Origin: Lates calcarifer
Lineage: Eukaryota; Chordata; Actinopteri; Centropomidae
Length of the DNA stretch: 64,000 nt
Reading direction: 5' to 3'
Assembly (NCBI RefSeq): GCF_001640805.2
Contig: NC_066849.1
Coordinates: forward strand, 23,806,250 to 23,870,249
Each line of letters begins with the position of its first letter. The first letter of the stretch is position 1. The position numbers and the translations under genes were made by a program. Shown here piece by piece: positions 1-10,179 of this stretch. Under the pieces are notes generated by a model. That model was not told where the DNA came from. It made no database searches and saw only the letters and a list, made by a program, of their open reading frames with translations.

Positions 1-3000
1 CTGCAGGCAGCCTACAGAGGATATGAGGTCAGAAAGCATTTGCGTATCCAGCATACAGCAGCTGTAACAATTCAGTCTCACTTCCGAAAGCACCAACAGA
101 GAATGTACTACAAGAGGCTGTGCTGGGCTGCCTGTGTACTGCAAGCACGCTACAGAGCAAATAAAAAAATGAGAGAGGAGATGCATATCCTCAGCGCCAA
201 GAAAAATGCTGCTGTTGTCTTGCAAGCTGCTATCCGTGGAATGAAATGCAGACAAATTATCAAACTAAGCCACCATGCTGCCAGTGTTATCCAGAGAGCG
301 TACAGAGCCCACTGTGAACACAGGCAGTATCTTACCTTGAAATCCTCCATCCTCACCATTCAGCGGAGGTATCGGGCCACTGTAGCAGCAAAGGAAGAAA
401 GAAAACAATACCAGAAAATGCGCAACGCTGCTGTTGTCCTTCAGGCAGCGTACAGAGGATGGCAGGTCAGAAAGGACATTGCTCGTTGGCATCAGGCCAC
501 CACTGTGATTCAGTCTGTGTTCAGAAAGCACAGAGAGGAAGTCAAATTCCAGGCCATGCGACTCTCTGCCATTATCATCCAGAGACACTACCGCTCCTGG
601 ATTCTTCAAAGAGAAGAGAGGGAAAACTTCCTGAAAGTGAGACATTCTGCTGTTGTTCTTCAGGCAGCTTTCAGAGGTCACTGTGTGCGAAACAACATCG
701 TCAAGATGCACAGGGCAGCTACTGTCATTCAAGCAAACTTCAGGAGGCATCAACAGCAGTCAACCTTCAGGAGACAATGCTGGGCAGCCTGTGTCTTACA
801 GCAGAGGTTTAGAGCTCAGAGACAGAAAAAACTTGAGGTGAAACATTATCAAAACTGCAGAAAAGCAGCCATTATGTTACAGGCTGCATATCGTGGAATG
901 AAATTAAGGAGGAACATCAAACTAAACCACCACGCTGCCAGTGTCATCCAGAGAGCGTACAGAGCCCACTGTGAACGAAGGCAGTATCTCACCTTAAAAG
1001 CTTCTGTCCTCACCATTCAGCGGAGGTATCGGGCCACTGTAGCAGCCAAAGGAACAAGTGCAAAAATACCAGAAGATGCACAGTGCTGCTGTTGTCCTTC
1101 AGGCAGCGTACAGAGGCTGGCACGTCAGGAAAGAGGTTGTTCATTGGCATCAGGCCGCCACTGTGATTCAGTCTGTGTTCAGAAAGCACAGAGAGGAAGT
1201 CAAATTCCAGGCCATGCGACTCTCTGCCATTATCATCCAGAGATACTTCCGGGCTCGTGTTCTTCAGAGGCGAGACCGAGAAAACTTCCTGAAAGTGAGA
1301 CATTCTGCTGTTGTTCTTCAGGCAGCTTTCAGAGGTCACTGTGTGCGAAACAACATCGTCAAGATGCACAGGGCAGCTACTGTCATTCAAGCAAACTTCA
1401 GGAGGCATCAACTGCAGTCAACCTTCAGGAGACAACGCTGGGCAGCCTGTGTCTTACAGCAGAGGTTTAGAGCTCAGAGACAGAAAAAACTTGAGGTGAA
1501 ACATTATCAAAACTGCAGAAAAGCAGCCATTATGTTACAGGCTGCATATCGTGGAATGAAATCGAGGACAAATCATCAAACAAAGCCACCACGCTGCCAG
1601 TGTCATCCAGAGAGCGTACAGAGCCCACTGTGAACGAAGGCAGTATCTCACCTTAAAAGCTTCTGTCCTCACCATTCAGCGGAGGTATCGGGCCACTGTA
1701 GCAGCAAAGGAACAAGTGCAAAAATACCAGAAGATGCACAGTGCTGCTGTTGTCCTTCAGGCAGCGTACAGAGGCTGGCACGTCAGGAAAGAGGTTGTTC
1801 ATTGGCATCAGGCCGCCACTGTGATTCAGTCTGTGTTCAGAAAGCACAGAGAGGAAGTCAAATTCCAGGCCATGCGACTCTCTGCCATTATCATCCAGAG
1901 ACACTACCGCTCCTGGATTCTTCAAAGAGAAGAGAGGGAAAACTTCCTGAAAGTGAGACATTCTGCTGTTGTTCTTCAGGCAGCTTTCAGAGGTCACTGT
2001 GTGCGAAACAACATCGTCAAGATGCACAGGGCAGCTACTGTCATTCAAGCAAACTTCAGGAGGCATCAACTGCAGTCAACCTTCAGGAGACAACGCTGGG
2101 CAGCCTGTGTCTTACAGCAGAGGTTTAGAGCTCAGAGACAGAAAAAACTTGAGGTGAAACATTATCAAGAGGTTAGAAGAGCTGTCATTAATCTGCAAGC
2201 TGCCTTCCGTGGAATGATGTCCAGAAGAATCATAAAGCAAAGACATCAGGCTGTCAGTGTTATCCAGAGAGCTTACAGAGCCCACTCTGTCCGCAAGCAG
2301 TATCTGAAATTGAAATCGTCCGTCCTCGCCATTCAGCAACAATATCGGGCAACAGTAGCAGGTAAAGCACAAAGAACACAATACCTGGAAATGCGCAGTG
2401 CAATCATCGTCCTTCAGGCAGCATTTAGAGGCCAGCAGGTCAGAAAGGACATTGCTCGGTGGCATCAGGCTGCCACTGTGATTCAGTCTGCGTTCAGAAA
2501 GCACAGAGAGGAGGTCAAATTCCAGGCCATGCGACTCTCTGCCATTATCATTCAGAGGTACTATCGCTCCCGTATTCTTCAAAGACAAGAAAGAGAGAGG
2601 TTTCTGAAAATGAAACAATCTGCCATCATCCTTCAGGCAGCATTTAGAGGCTGGCGTGTCAGGAGGGAAATTAACCGACAAATTCAAGCTGCCATTGTGA
2701 TTCAGTCACGCTGGAGATGCGCAGTCCAGAGGCGCATCTTCCAAAGGAAGAGACAGGCAGCTGTGACACTTCAGCGCAGGATCCGGGCAGTGCGGCTTGG
2801 CAGGGTGGAGAGGAACAACTACATCCGAATGAGGCAAGCTGCCATCACACTTCAGACACACTGCAGAGCCTGGACTGTGAGAAGACAGGTAATGGGCTTT
2901 ACTTAAAGTTCACTTTGCTAGAATTTAGTTTTTTCTGTTTCCTCTTTAGTTTACATAGATAAATTGAGAATTTCTTGAAATGCTCAATCTATTACAGCAA

Positions 3001-6000
3001 ACATCATGTTTATCATTGTTCAAGCTTTGTTAACAAATGGTCATTAAAGATGGACAAACAACTGAAATTAAATGAAACCACTGCCTGTTTGGAAGGAAAC
3101 AACCCATATCAAAATGTGATTTACAGTAAATGGGCTGAAAAAGGCAGAACAACATGGTTGTAATCTTTCACATGCCATTATGTTTCAGGCACTAGAGGCA
3201 GCTAAGGCAGAGAGGAGGCTCCGTTTTACGTCCGCAATCTTCCATCATCTGAGTGCCATAAAGATTCAGCGAGCTCTGAGAGTCCACTGGGCTCTGGAGT
3301 CAGCTAAAAGACAAATCCATTCAGTCATCACCATACAGGTACAGATAACAGCTCTGAGTACCGTTTTTCATGACAGGATTTGCCTCTGAAAAGGATTATA
3401 GAATTCTGTTGAATTCAACTAAACTGATCAGTCGAGTATTTCTTGAAATGATTTGCTTTATTTTCGTCAGCGATGGGTGAGAGTGAGGCAGCAGAGGAGA
3501 CGGTATCTGGAGGACAGGAGGAAGGTGGTTATTGCCCAGCGAGCAGTCAAGAGCTGGTACGCTCGTCGCCACAAAGCTGCATCTGTCATCCAGCAGGCCG
3601 TCCAGAAATTCCTCCTTCTCAGGCGCCAGAAGAGGGTTCAACAGGGCATTGTCAAAGCTCAGGTACAGTTAGTGGTGACTTTTAGGTGTCCTACATGTAT
3701 TTTGTCTGTGAACATAGTAAAAATGTAAATGTAAGTAAAAAAACTTATCATTATGTGCAACCAGTAAAGTTTTAGTGCATTGTTCCTGACTAAAAGTAGT
3801 TAATACACCACAAGTTGTAAACATCCTCTGATCCAATACACCAGTAATCAGAAACTGATTCTAGCTTTGTTTGTGTTTCACTTTTTCCATCTTCTCCCTC
3901 CAGGCTCTGTGGAGAGGACACCGCTCCCGCCGACTGAACGACAATCCCAAGGTGGTGAAGTTGAGGCACCGCTTACGTCAAGTCTCTGCCGACGTCCGAG
4001 AGGAGGACAAACTGTGCAACAAGACGTCCTCTGCGCTGGACCACCTCCTTCGATACAAACACATCTCCTTCATTCTAGAGGCCCTGAAAAACCTGGGTAA
4101 GGCTCTGCCATGTCTGGTAATTCTCCCATATGAAGCAGCTATAAAGCTTCCTATGACAACCATAGTTTTTTTTTTTATGGTATGGTGAACTCATACAAAA
4201 CATTCTCCAGGTTTTATTTGGAAAACATCAGAAAAGAGCAAAAAAATATTATTAAAATAAAATAAAATACTGCCCCTCACAAGTTGCAAGACTGCATGAT
4301 GATCCTCTTAAATGTCAGACAAAACAGTACATACAAGGACATAGTCATGTTTGAGAAGCTAGAACCATTTTTGCTTAAAAATGACTTCACTGAACATTTT
4401 TCCCAGTGAAACATCATGCTATTATTTCACAACATTACAACATAGTGGAAGTGAAACAATGTTTCTTAAAGTGATGAGCAGAAAAAAAGGTTCAATTACA
4501 AAATAAAATAAACCCTGTATTAGATCATGACTGATATGATATGATATGATATGATATAGACTTTATGCCTCTATTGGACAGTTTCTATGGACAATTGACA
4601 TCTGTTTGAGTTTCACAGACTTGAGTTTTTGATGTTTATGTTTTGTGTCTGGGCAAATCATGAACTCCAAATATACCCAATATAATCCTGCAATCTGCAA
4701 TAGAGTTGAGCAATGAGAAGAGGGAAGACTTTTAGGAAGTGTGGGAGAAAAAGTTCCGCTTCTGTCATTATCCAATGTGTGTGGACATAACAAAAGTGCT
4801 TGAGCTATTGAGGTGAAACTGCGTTTGTCACATAAAGTGCTGTGTTCATATAATCTAATGTGTTCAATCTAAAATCCACTTAAAGAGTAAATGTGGTGTT
4901 AAGGTGTAAATGACTGACAGGGACAAAACTCTTTAGAGTCAGTGCAGTATTGAGCAAAAGCTGCACACCTGGCAACCGCTCACAGCTGCTGCAATGTAAT
5001 CCAGTGAGCATTTGTCCATGTAAACGTACGTCCACTAAAGTGCTTGTTTTTGCTGCTGACAGGCTCAGATTGTTATTATAAGTGTCTGTCAACATTATGG
5101 ATAGAATTCCTGCAGAGAAAGACCTTTTAGTGAAGAGTAAGATCATTTTTGTTTAACCAGAAAAATCACTATATATCCCTACCAGACTCCACTGACAAAA
5201 ACAACAATTTTAGTGAGCAGAATATGAGAATTACTGGAATACAGCTGCCTCGATCGGTTAGTTTGTCTGTGTTATTGTGCGGAACTTTAATTTATGTTAA
5301 GGAATCTGAATATTTCCTCCACCACTGTGACCTGTGTCAGGCAGAATAGTGGACAGTTGCCTATTGGATTACACTACAGCAGCTGTTTGCGGTTGCTGTG
5401 TACAATACTCCATACTGCAACAGTTCCAAAGATTTTTCCCCTTCTCCACCATTTATACCCAAAACCATGGGAAAATAAGGCCCAGGCTCAAAAATTCCAG
5501 TTATCCTTTAAGTCTATATACCTCATGAACAAAAAACATGCTGAGTATACTTGCTTCTGTAAGTAAGCTCCCACGCTAATAGAAGACCTGCTATTGTGTG
5601 TGTGTGTGCTTGCACAGAGACCACCACCAGGCTGTCCCCAGAGTGCTGTGAGCGGCTGGTAGAGAGCGGAGCCACCAACGTCATCTTCACACTCATCCGC
5701 TGCTGCAACAGAAGTGTCCCCTGCATGGAGATCATCACCTTCTCCATCCAGATCCTCCTCAACCTCTCAAAGGTACCTCAGACTCAGCTGCTCTTTTTAT
5801 AGTAATCATTTTCTCATGCTCAGGGTGTGAAACATGAAGATAATGTGAAATATAGTGACCAGTTGACTTTGTTGACTTTCCTTTAACACAAAAAATATTG
5901 TTTCTTATGAAAGATTCCTTTTTCAGGAAGTGACTTCATTCACATCTGTGTGCATTTTGAGAAATGCTCACATTCACATGAAGACTTCCTCACAGATTTT

Positions 6001-7612
6001 CTGTTCCCTTTTATATCAGTTAGTTCTCATTCAGGCTCAGTCTCTCTTCTGCAAAAACCAAGTTCAGAGTGAGAGGAAACATCTTTTGGTCTTTATGTTT
6101 TTATTTGAGTACTTCCTGTTTTTAGTGTGCATCATTGTGGATATTGCTGGGACTTTATGCGAAGTCTGCAGTTTTATTTATGGGAAGATGAACATATAAA
6201 CAAATTGAAAGATCAGGAAAAAAAGATTTTGTAATAGATCCAACTATTTAACGAAAACATTTAATGGAAACAGAAGGAAAACTCTAACTCTATAAAGTTA
6301 AATGAGAGTAAATAATTTGAAGTCTAAAGATGTGTTCAATCATTATACTTATAAATTCTGCAAGGTTTCAGTATACAAAATATTCTCCTCCATTACCCCT
6401 GTGTTATAGTTAAAGACATTTGCACTGATTCACCAGCAGGTGTTTGGCCTCATACGGTTTGTGAGTAAATGTGATTTTGCTTCAGTAAAATGTATTTATA
6501 TTCATGGAGAGAGAGACTGGAAAAAATAAGAGAACCAGCAAATCATATAACATAATGCCAACTGATTGCATTGGCTTTAGAGCCTTGCAGCTGTCCAGGC
6601 ATGATGTAATGCTGTAATGATGTAAAGTTTTCAAAGATATTGAACTAGAGGACAGTGAAGCAAGATGAGATGAGTCTGCTCCTTAGATACCAACCAAACT
6701 GAAGAAAGCTTTACAGTTATGTCCCCGTTTTCTCCGTCGCCTTTGATTCATTTTGGACACTCCATCCTTTTGTCACATCATGTTTGTTTTCATTGATTTT
6801 TCACTTTGCTTTGTGGACTTTGATTGCTTGACTTGCAAAATGATCAACTACGCTGTGGCAAGAACATGTTGGCAGTGTAGCCTAAGCTTTTTCCCCTCTC
6901 CTCCTCACTCACTCATGATTTCCTCCCTCAGTACCACAAGACTGTCGAGGCGGTGTATTCGGTGGAAAACTCTCTTGAGACAGTGCTGGACCTGCTGCAG
7001 AGATACAGAGAGAAGGCAGGGGATAAAGTGGCAGAAAAGGGCGGCAGCATCTTCACCAAAGCCTGCTTTCTTCTTGCACTCCTGCTGCAAGATAAACACC
7101 GTGCTGTGGTCTGTAGCTACTATAACATACAAAAATAGTACTCAAAATAAAAAACATAATACCACTTTAACATACCAAAATAATACATGGAATGATTGTA
7201 AATTGTACTTTCTTAAATGTAATGCATACTTTTTTAATTTTATTAGGAGGTTATGAAGCTACCTAAGGCCTTGGATAGGATACGCAGTATTTACCGCCTC
7301 ACTGCTCGCAAACACAAGATGGACGCAGAAAGAACCGTGATGAAACAGAAAATGAACGCGTCAATCAACGGGAGCTTCTATGTTCAAGCAACACCTCGTA
7401 AATCCCGACCTGCGCCAAAGTACGTATATTTACTGAATGTGATCTCACACTGACAGGTGCATGTGTATGTGTTTACAGTGGTAGTTGACATCATGTTTTT
7501 GTTTTTTAGGTTTGCACCAGACTGGGTTCTCAGAAAGGACAAGCTCAAAGACATTGTGGACCCTCTCAGGGCCATCCAAATGGTCGCAGACACACTGTCC
7601 ATTGTGTTGTAA
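1..7612 (+). CDS. aspm: aspm, 3' part (IQ-repeat exon to stop), two frame breaks
   Basis: Exons read as 1-2888 (open at the left edge), 3189-3338, 3471-3662, 3904-4096, 5618-5772, 6932-7108, 7247-7419 and 7510-7612 (stop TAA). Phases agree across all junctions; the donor after 7108 (GTCTGT) is the weakest. ASPM is a spindle-pole, microtubule minus-end protein whose long IQ array binds calmodulin and which governs spindle orientation in neural progenitors (family knowledge). The first exon encodes dozens of IQ motifs of the VIQ-x-x-FR and LQAA-x-RG types in a 73-residue rhythm. The C-terminal exons give the helical region, ending in a DWVL...DPL-AI-MV-DTL pattern that matches the vertebrate ASPM C terminus. 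Odd: the reading frame of 1-1046 shifts by +1 near 1046 and again near 1566, so the first frame hits a stop at about 1470, although every downstream exon is intact. Assembly error in near-identical repeats or a real lesion are both possible. Introns at 2889-3188, 4097-5617 and 5773-6931 hold no other gene that I can see. Confidence 0.93.
485..2888 (+). repeat. 219-codon super-repeat of IQ motifs, four tandem units
   Basis: The same sequence landmark (TTGGCATCAGG) falls at 485, 1143, 1801 and 2458, giving spacings of 658, 658 and 657. 657 bp is 219 codons, or three times the 73-residue spacing between successive LQAA-x-RG motifs. Units 1 to 3 are nearly identical by eye; the fourth is more diverged. 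Unit 2 differs from 1 and 3 in a short patch near 1240-1275, so the units are mosaic. The two 658 spacings each contain one extra base that breaks the frame. Confidence 0.9.
4532..4558. repeat. (ATATG)n pentanucleotide microsatellite
   Basis: About five perfect copies of a GATAT unit in the 1.5-kb aspm intron. Otherwise that intron (4097-5617) shows no feature I can support. Confidence 0.85.
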
Positions 7613-8036
7613 ATAGACAAGCTTTTAAATCTTATTTTAATTCATCATCTCATTTTTTTTTTATTCTTTAGAAAATATTATTTTATGTTTTTTACCAGTA
7701 CATTTCCATGACTTTCATGTATATATTAAATGGATTTCTTTCTTAAACATGGTCACTTTCATGTATTTTTCAAATGTGTTTTATGACACGTGTCATTTCT
7801 ATGGCTAGCCTTAGCATTACATTTGCCAATTAGCACTAAATGTCCAGCTGAGGCTGGATGTGACCCTGCTGCTGGTGTTAGCTGAAAAGTTAGGGGAATC
7901 ACAAAATCTGTACGATCTGTCCTTTTTGGACCAAGAATGTTTGTATCAGATTTCATGAAGATCCATCCATCAGTTGAGATTTCTTAGTCTGAACTAAAGT
8001 TATGGAATATGTTTGTTTTCTTTTGCCACATACAAC

Positions 8037-8042
8037 AATAAA
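8037..8042 (+). promoter_or_regulatory. aspm poly(A) signal AATAAA
   Basis: First canonical AATAAA downstream of the aspm stop codon, giving a 3'UTR of about 450 bases. No CCP exon lies between the stop and this site. Confidence 0.6.
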
Positions 8043-8094
8043 CTGTTGGGTTAAGCAGGTGAGTATTGAGCCACCTGATATAATTACCATATAC

Positions 8095-8190
8095 ACTGAT
8101 CAGCCACAGCACTAAAACTGCCCACTGAATCTAATGTGGCTTTTTGATTTAGCAGTTGTACCAAGGCACTGTGAGGTACATGAAACCTTT
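8095..8190. repeat. possible interspersed-repeat fragment
   Basis: The stretch around CACTGATCAGCCACAGCAC resembles the start of a DNA-transposon-like repeat common in fish genomes. This is recalled from general familiarity and the fragment is short, so confidence is low. Confidence 0.25.
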
Positions 8191-8385
8191 TTTTAGAATT
8201 CAATAATTCATTTTAATTTGTATTAAAATTAAGCTCTGGGATACATGGAAACGTTTAAGCAGTAAAAAGATGGAAATATCAATAAACTTCCTTTGTTCCC
8301 TTAAAATGAAAACAAATAATAATGTTGGACAATCAAGGATTCAGAATAAAACAGTATCAGTCATGGCTGAATTTTAAAAAAGAAG

Positions 8386-8391
8386 TTTATT
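8386..8391 (-). promoter_or_regulatory. gene H poly(A) signal (AATAAA on - strand)
   Basis: TTTATT on the + strand about 100 bases past the gene H stop. It faces the aspm poly(A) signal across about 340 bp, so the two transcription units converge. Confidence 0.65.
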
Positions 8392-8492
8392 TGTAATGTG
8401 AGTACACATTAAAATGTTTTTTCCTCTTAACTGTGCCTGTTTGTTCACCCATGGCCCTTATAAGCGAGATTATTTCCAGTCATTTAAAACTC

Positions 8493-9333
8493 TTATTGGC
8501 ATGTGGGCAGGATCATTACACCATCATTACACTTGAAACGCATGGGCATTGCGCCAACAGGTCTTCCTCTGGTACACCTGAACTCAATTACGTCGTTATG
8601 AGGTGCATATAACTTGCTGTAAACTCTGTATCTGAATGCAATATTTCGTTGTATCATGTCGTTTTCATTCACGGTGCATGGCTCTGCAAGAGATAATGTT
8701 AATGATGTGTTAGAACATAATGCAGCCACAGCCACTGCCAGAGTTAGACTGATTCTTTGGATAAGGATTTGTACCTTCGCTTGAATATGAAAAACCTTTT
8801 GTACACAAGTTGATGTGAAAAATGTGTAAATATGAAGAGAGGTTTTACTCACTGAGGCATCTAATTTGTCCAGTCCATTCACCATTGATGCAGGTTCTGT
8901 ATGGGTCACCCTCCATGGTGTAGTAATTCTGACACATGTATTCGACCCTCTCACTATGGCTGTAGTGCTGTTTCATTGTGTCCTTAATGTCTCCATCGGT
9001 GAGAGCTGGTGGAGTCTGACAGCCTGCAGGCTCTAAAGGAATGCAGCAAATTACTTATATGTACTTTATAAAAGCAGTGGAAGCATCTGTCAGTAGGGTA
9101 AGAAAAAAAACTTATAACTGTTATAAGTATATAGTTAAACTATACTTTTAATAAAATAGGTGTCGGCAGCTTACAACAGTACAGAATTGGATTGTACAGA
9201 GTTGGATCGCTCTCCTGGTGTTAGGATAAATAAAGGCTTCACACTCTTACCTCTTATTGTTTTTGGGAAAAATAAGTTAAGATTTCAATATTTAATTAAA
9301 AGACTAATTTTATTATATATATATATATATACA

Positions 9334-9372
<39 letters not shown>

Positions 9373-9374
9373 TA

Positions 9375-9408
<34 letters not shown>

Positions 9409-9556
9409 TTTTTCCTATGTCCATCTTCAACTAGAAGATGAGAGAAGTATTCAGTTGAAATCTGTCACATTTCTGTAGAATCTTACCGTTCTGAGAAAAT
9501 GAAACGTCCATGTCCAGCCACAGGACAAAAAGGCAAAGAAGTGGAGGGAATCTCAT
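8493..9556 (-). CDS. gene H: two-CCP secreted factor H-related protein
   Basis: Exons 9487-9556 (signal peptide, ATG at 9554-9556, ends in phase 1), 8853-9032 (CCP) and 8493-8683 (terminal CCP with stop). Predicted 146 residues: a hydrophobic leader (MRFPPLLCLFVLW...) and two CCP modules. The first has the family pattern with CQNYYTMEG and a Trp before the last Cys. The second starts KPCTVNEND and ends LPTCQ, resembling factor H CCP20. In mammals the last two CCPs bind C3b/C3d and sialylated surfaces, and CFHR proteins built from them can compete with factor H. The same role is an inference here. It is the shortest gene of the array, adjacent to aspm. A long (TA)n-poly(T) tract sits in intron 1. 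Splice sites are canonical and there are no lesions, so it looks functional. Confidence 0.88.
9313..9413. repeat. (TA)n followed by poly(T)
   Basis: About 75 bases of alternating TA, then a T run, in intron 1 of gene H. A similar (AC)(AT)(T) tract lies in intron 1 of gene D. Confidence 0.9.
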
Positions 9557-9621
9557 GGTAATCGAGCTGCTGTGGTCAGGTGTTACTCCCTAGTGTCTGA
9601 GTTGAGGCTTGTCCCTGTATG

Positions 9622-9629
9622 ATTATATA
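9622..9629 (-). promoter_or_regulatory. TATA-like box of gene H
   Basis: TATATAAT on the - strand about 70 bases upstream of the gene H ATG, a plausible core promoter position. No start-site evidence is available. Confidence 0.45.
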
Positions 9630-10084
9630 GGATGAAAGAGTTTCTACACAGTGGAATTTCACAAATTTCAAAATAAAAAATGGAAACCAAAGCTTTGCCA
9701 AAAAACCCTCCTCCAACAAACAGACCTCCCTGAAATCAATTTTTGTGAAATGCATGTACAAATGCCCATAGTTATCTAGGACTGTATTCAAAAATGATCT
9801 TTCTCTAGTGGTCAGAACAAAAATGGACTTTTGGTTCTGATATTAAGGTTCTGCATGAGATAATGGTCAAATAGTGTTTTCCACTAAAAACAAAATAAGC
9901 AAGTCTGAGCTCTGAACTTTGGACTTTGGATTTGAATCCAAGTCAGTGTGGAAAGGTCTCAGCCTTAACACTACACATTTAACCAGGTGAGCTACCAGTG
10001 CACCTTTATAACTTTGTGTTAAAAACATTTTACTCATATTATGGCACACATGTGGAGGCAGGAAACAGAGATCAGACAGAATGT
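9630..10084. other. intergenic, genes G-H
   Basis: Between the promoter of H and the poly(A) signal of G. I see no CCP exon or recognisable repeat here. Confidence 0.6.
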
Positions 10085-10090
10085 TTTATT
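10085..10090 (-). promoter_or_regulatory. gene G poly(A) signal
   Basis: TTTATT on the + strand (AATAAA on -) about 90 bases past the gene G stop codon. Confidence 0.6.
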
Positions 10091-10179
10091 AACATGTCAC
10101 ATTAAAGTGGGGACAGGGGATAAGTACATCACTGTAATAACTGTTTGCTTTGTACATTTCCTCCAACAAACTAACATGC

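Noticed and set aside
150..2687. Long antisense open frames inside the aspm IQ exon
   Set aside because: They recur with the 657-bp repeat and mirror the IQ coding strand; no promoter, splice or family signal.
485..2888. Regular tandem repeats as a CRISPR-like array
   Set aside because: The units are coding IQ motifs in a vertebrate gene, with no repeat-spacer structure.
9160..9441. Open frame through the (TA)n-poly(T) tract
   Set aside because: Low-complexity Ile/Tyr/Phe product of a microsatellite.
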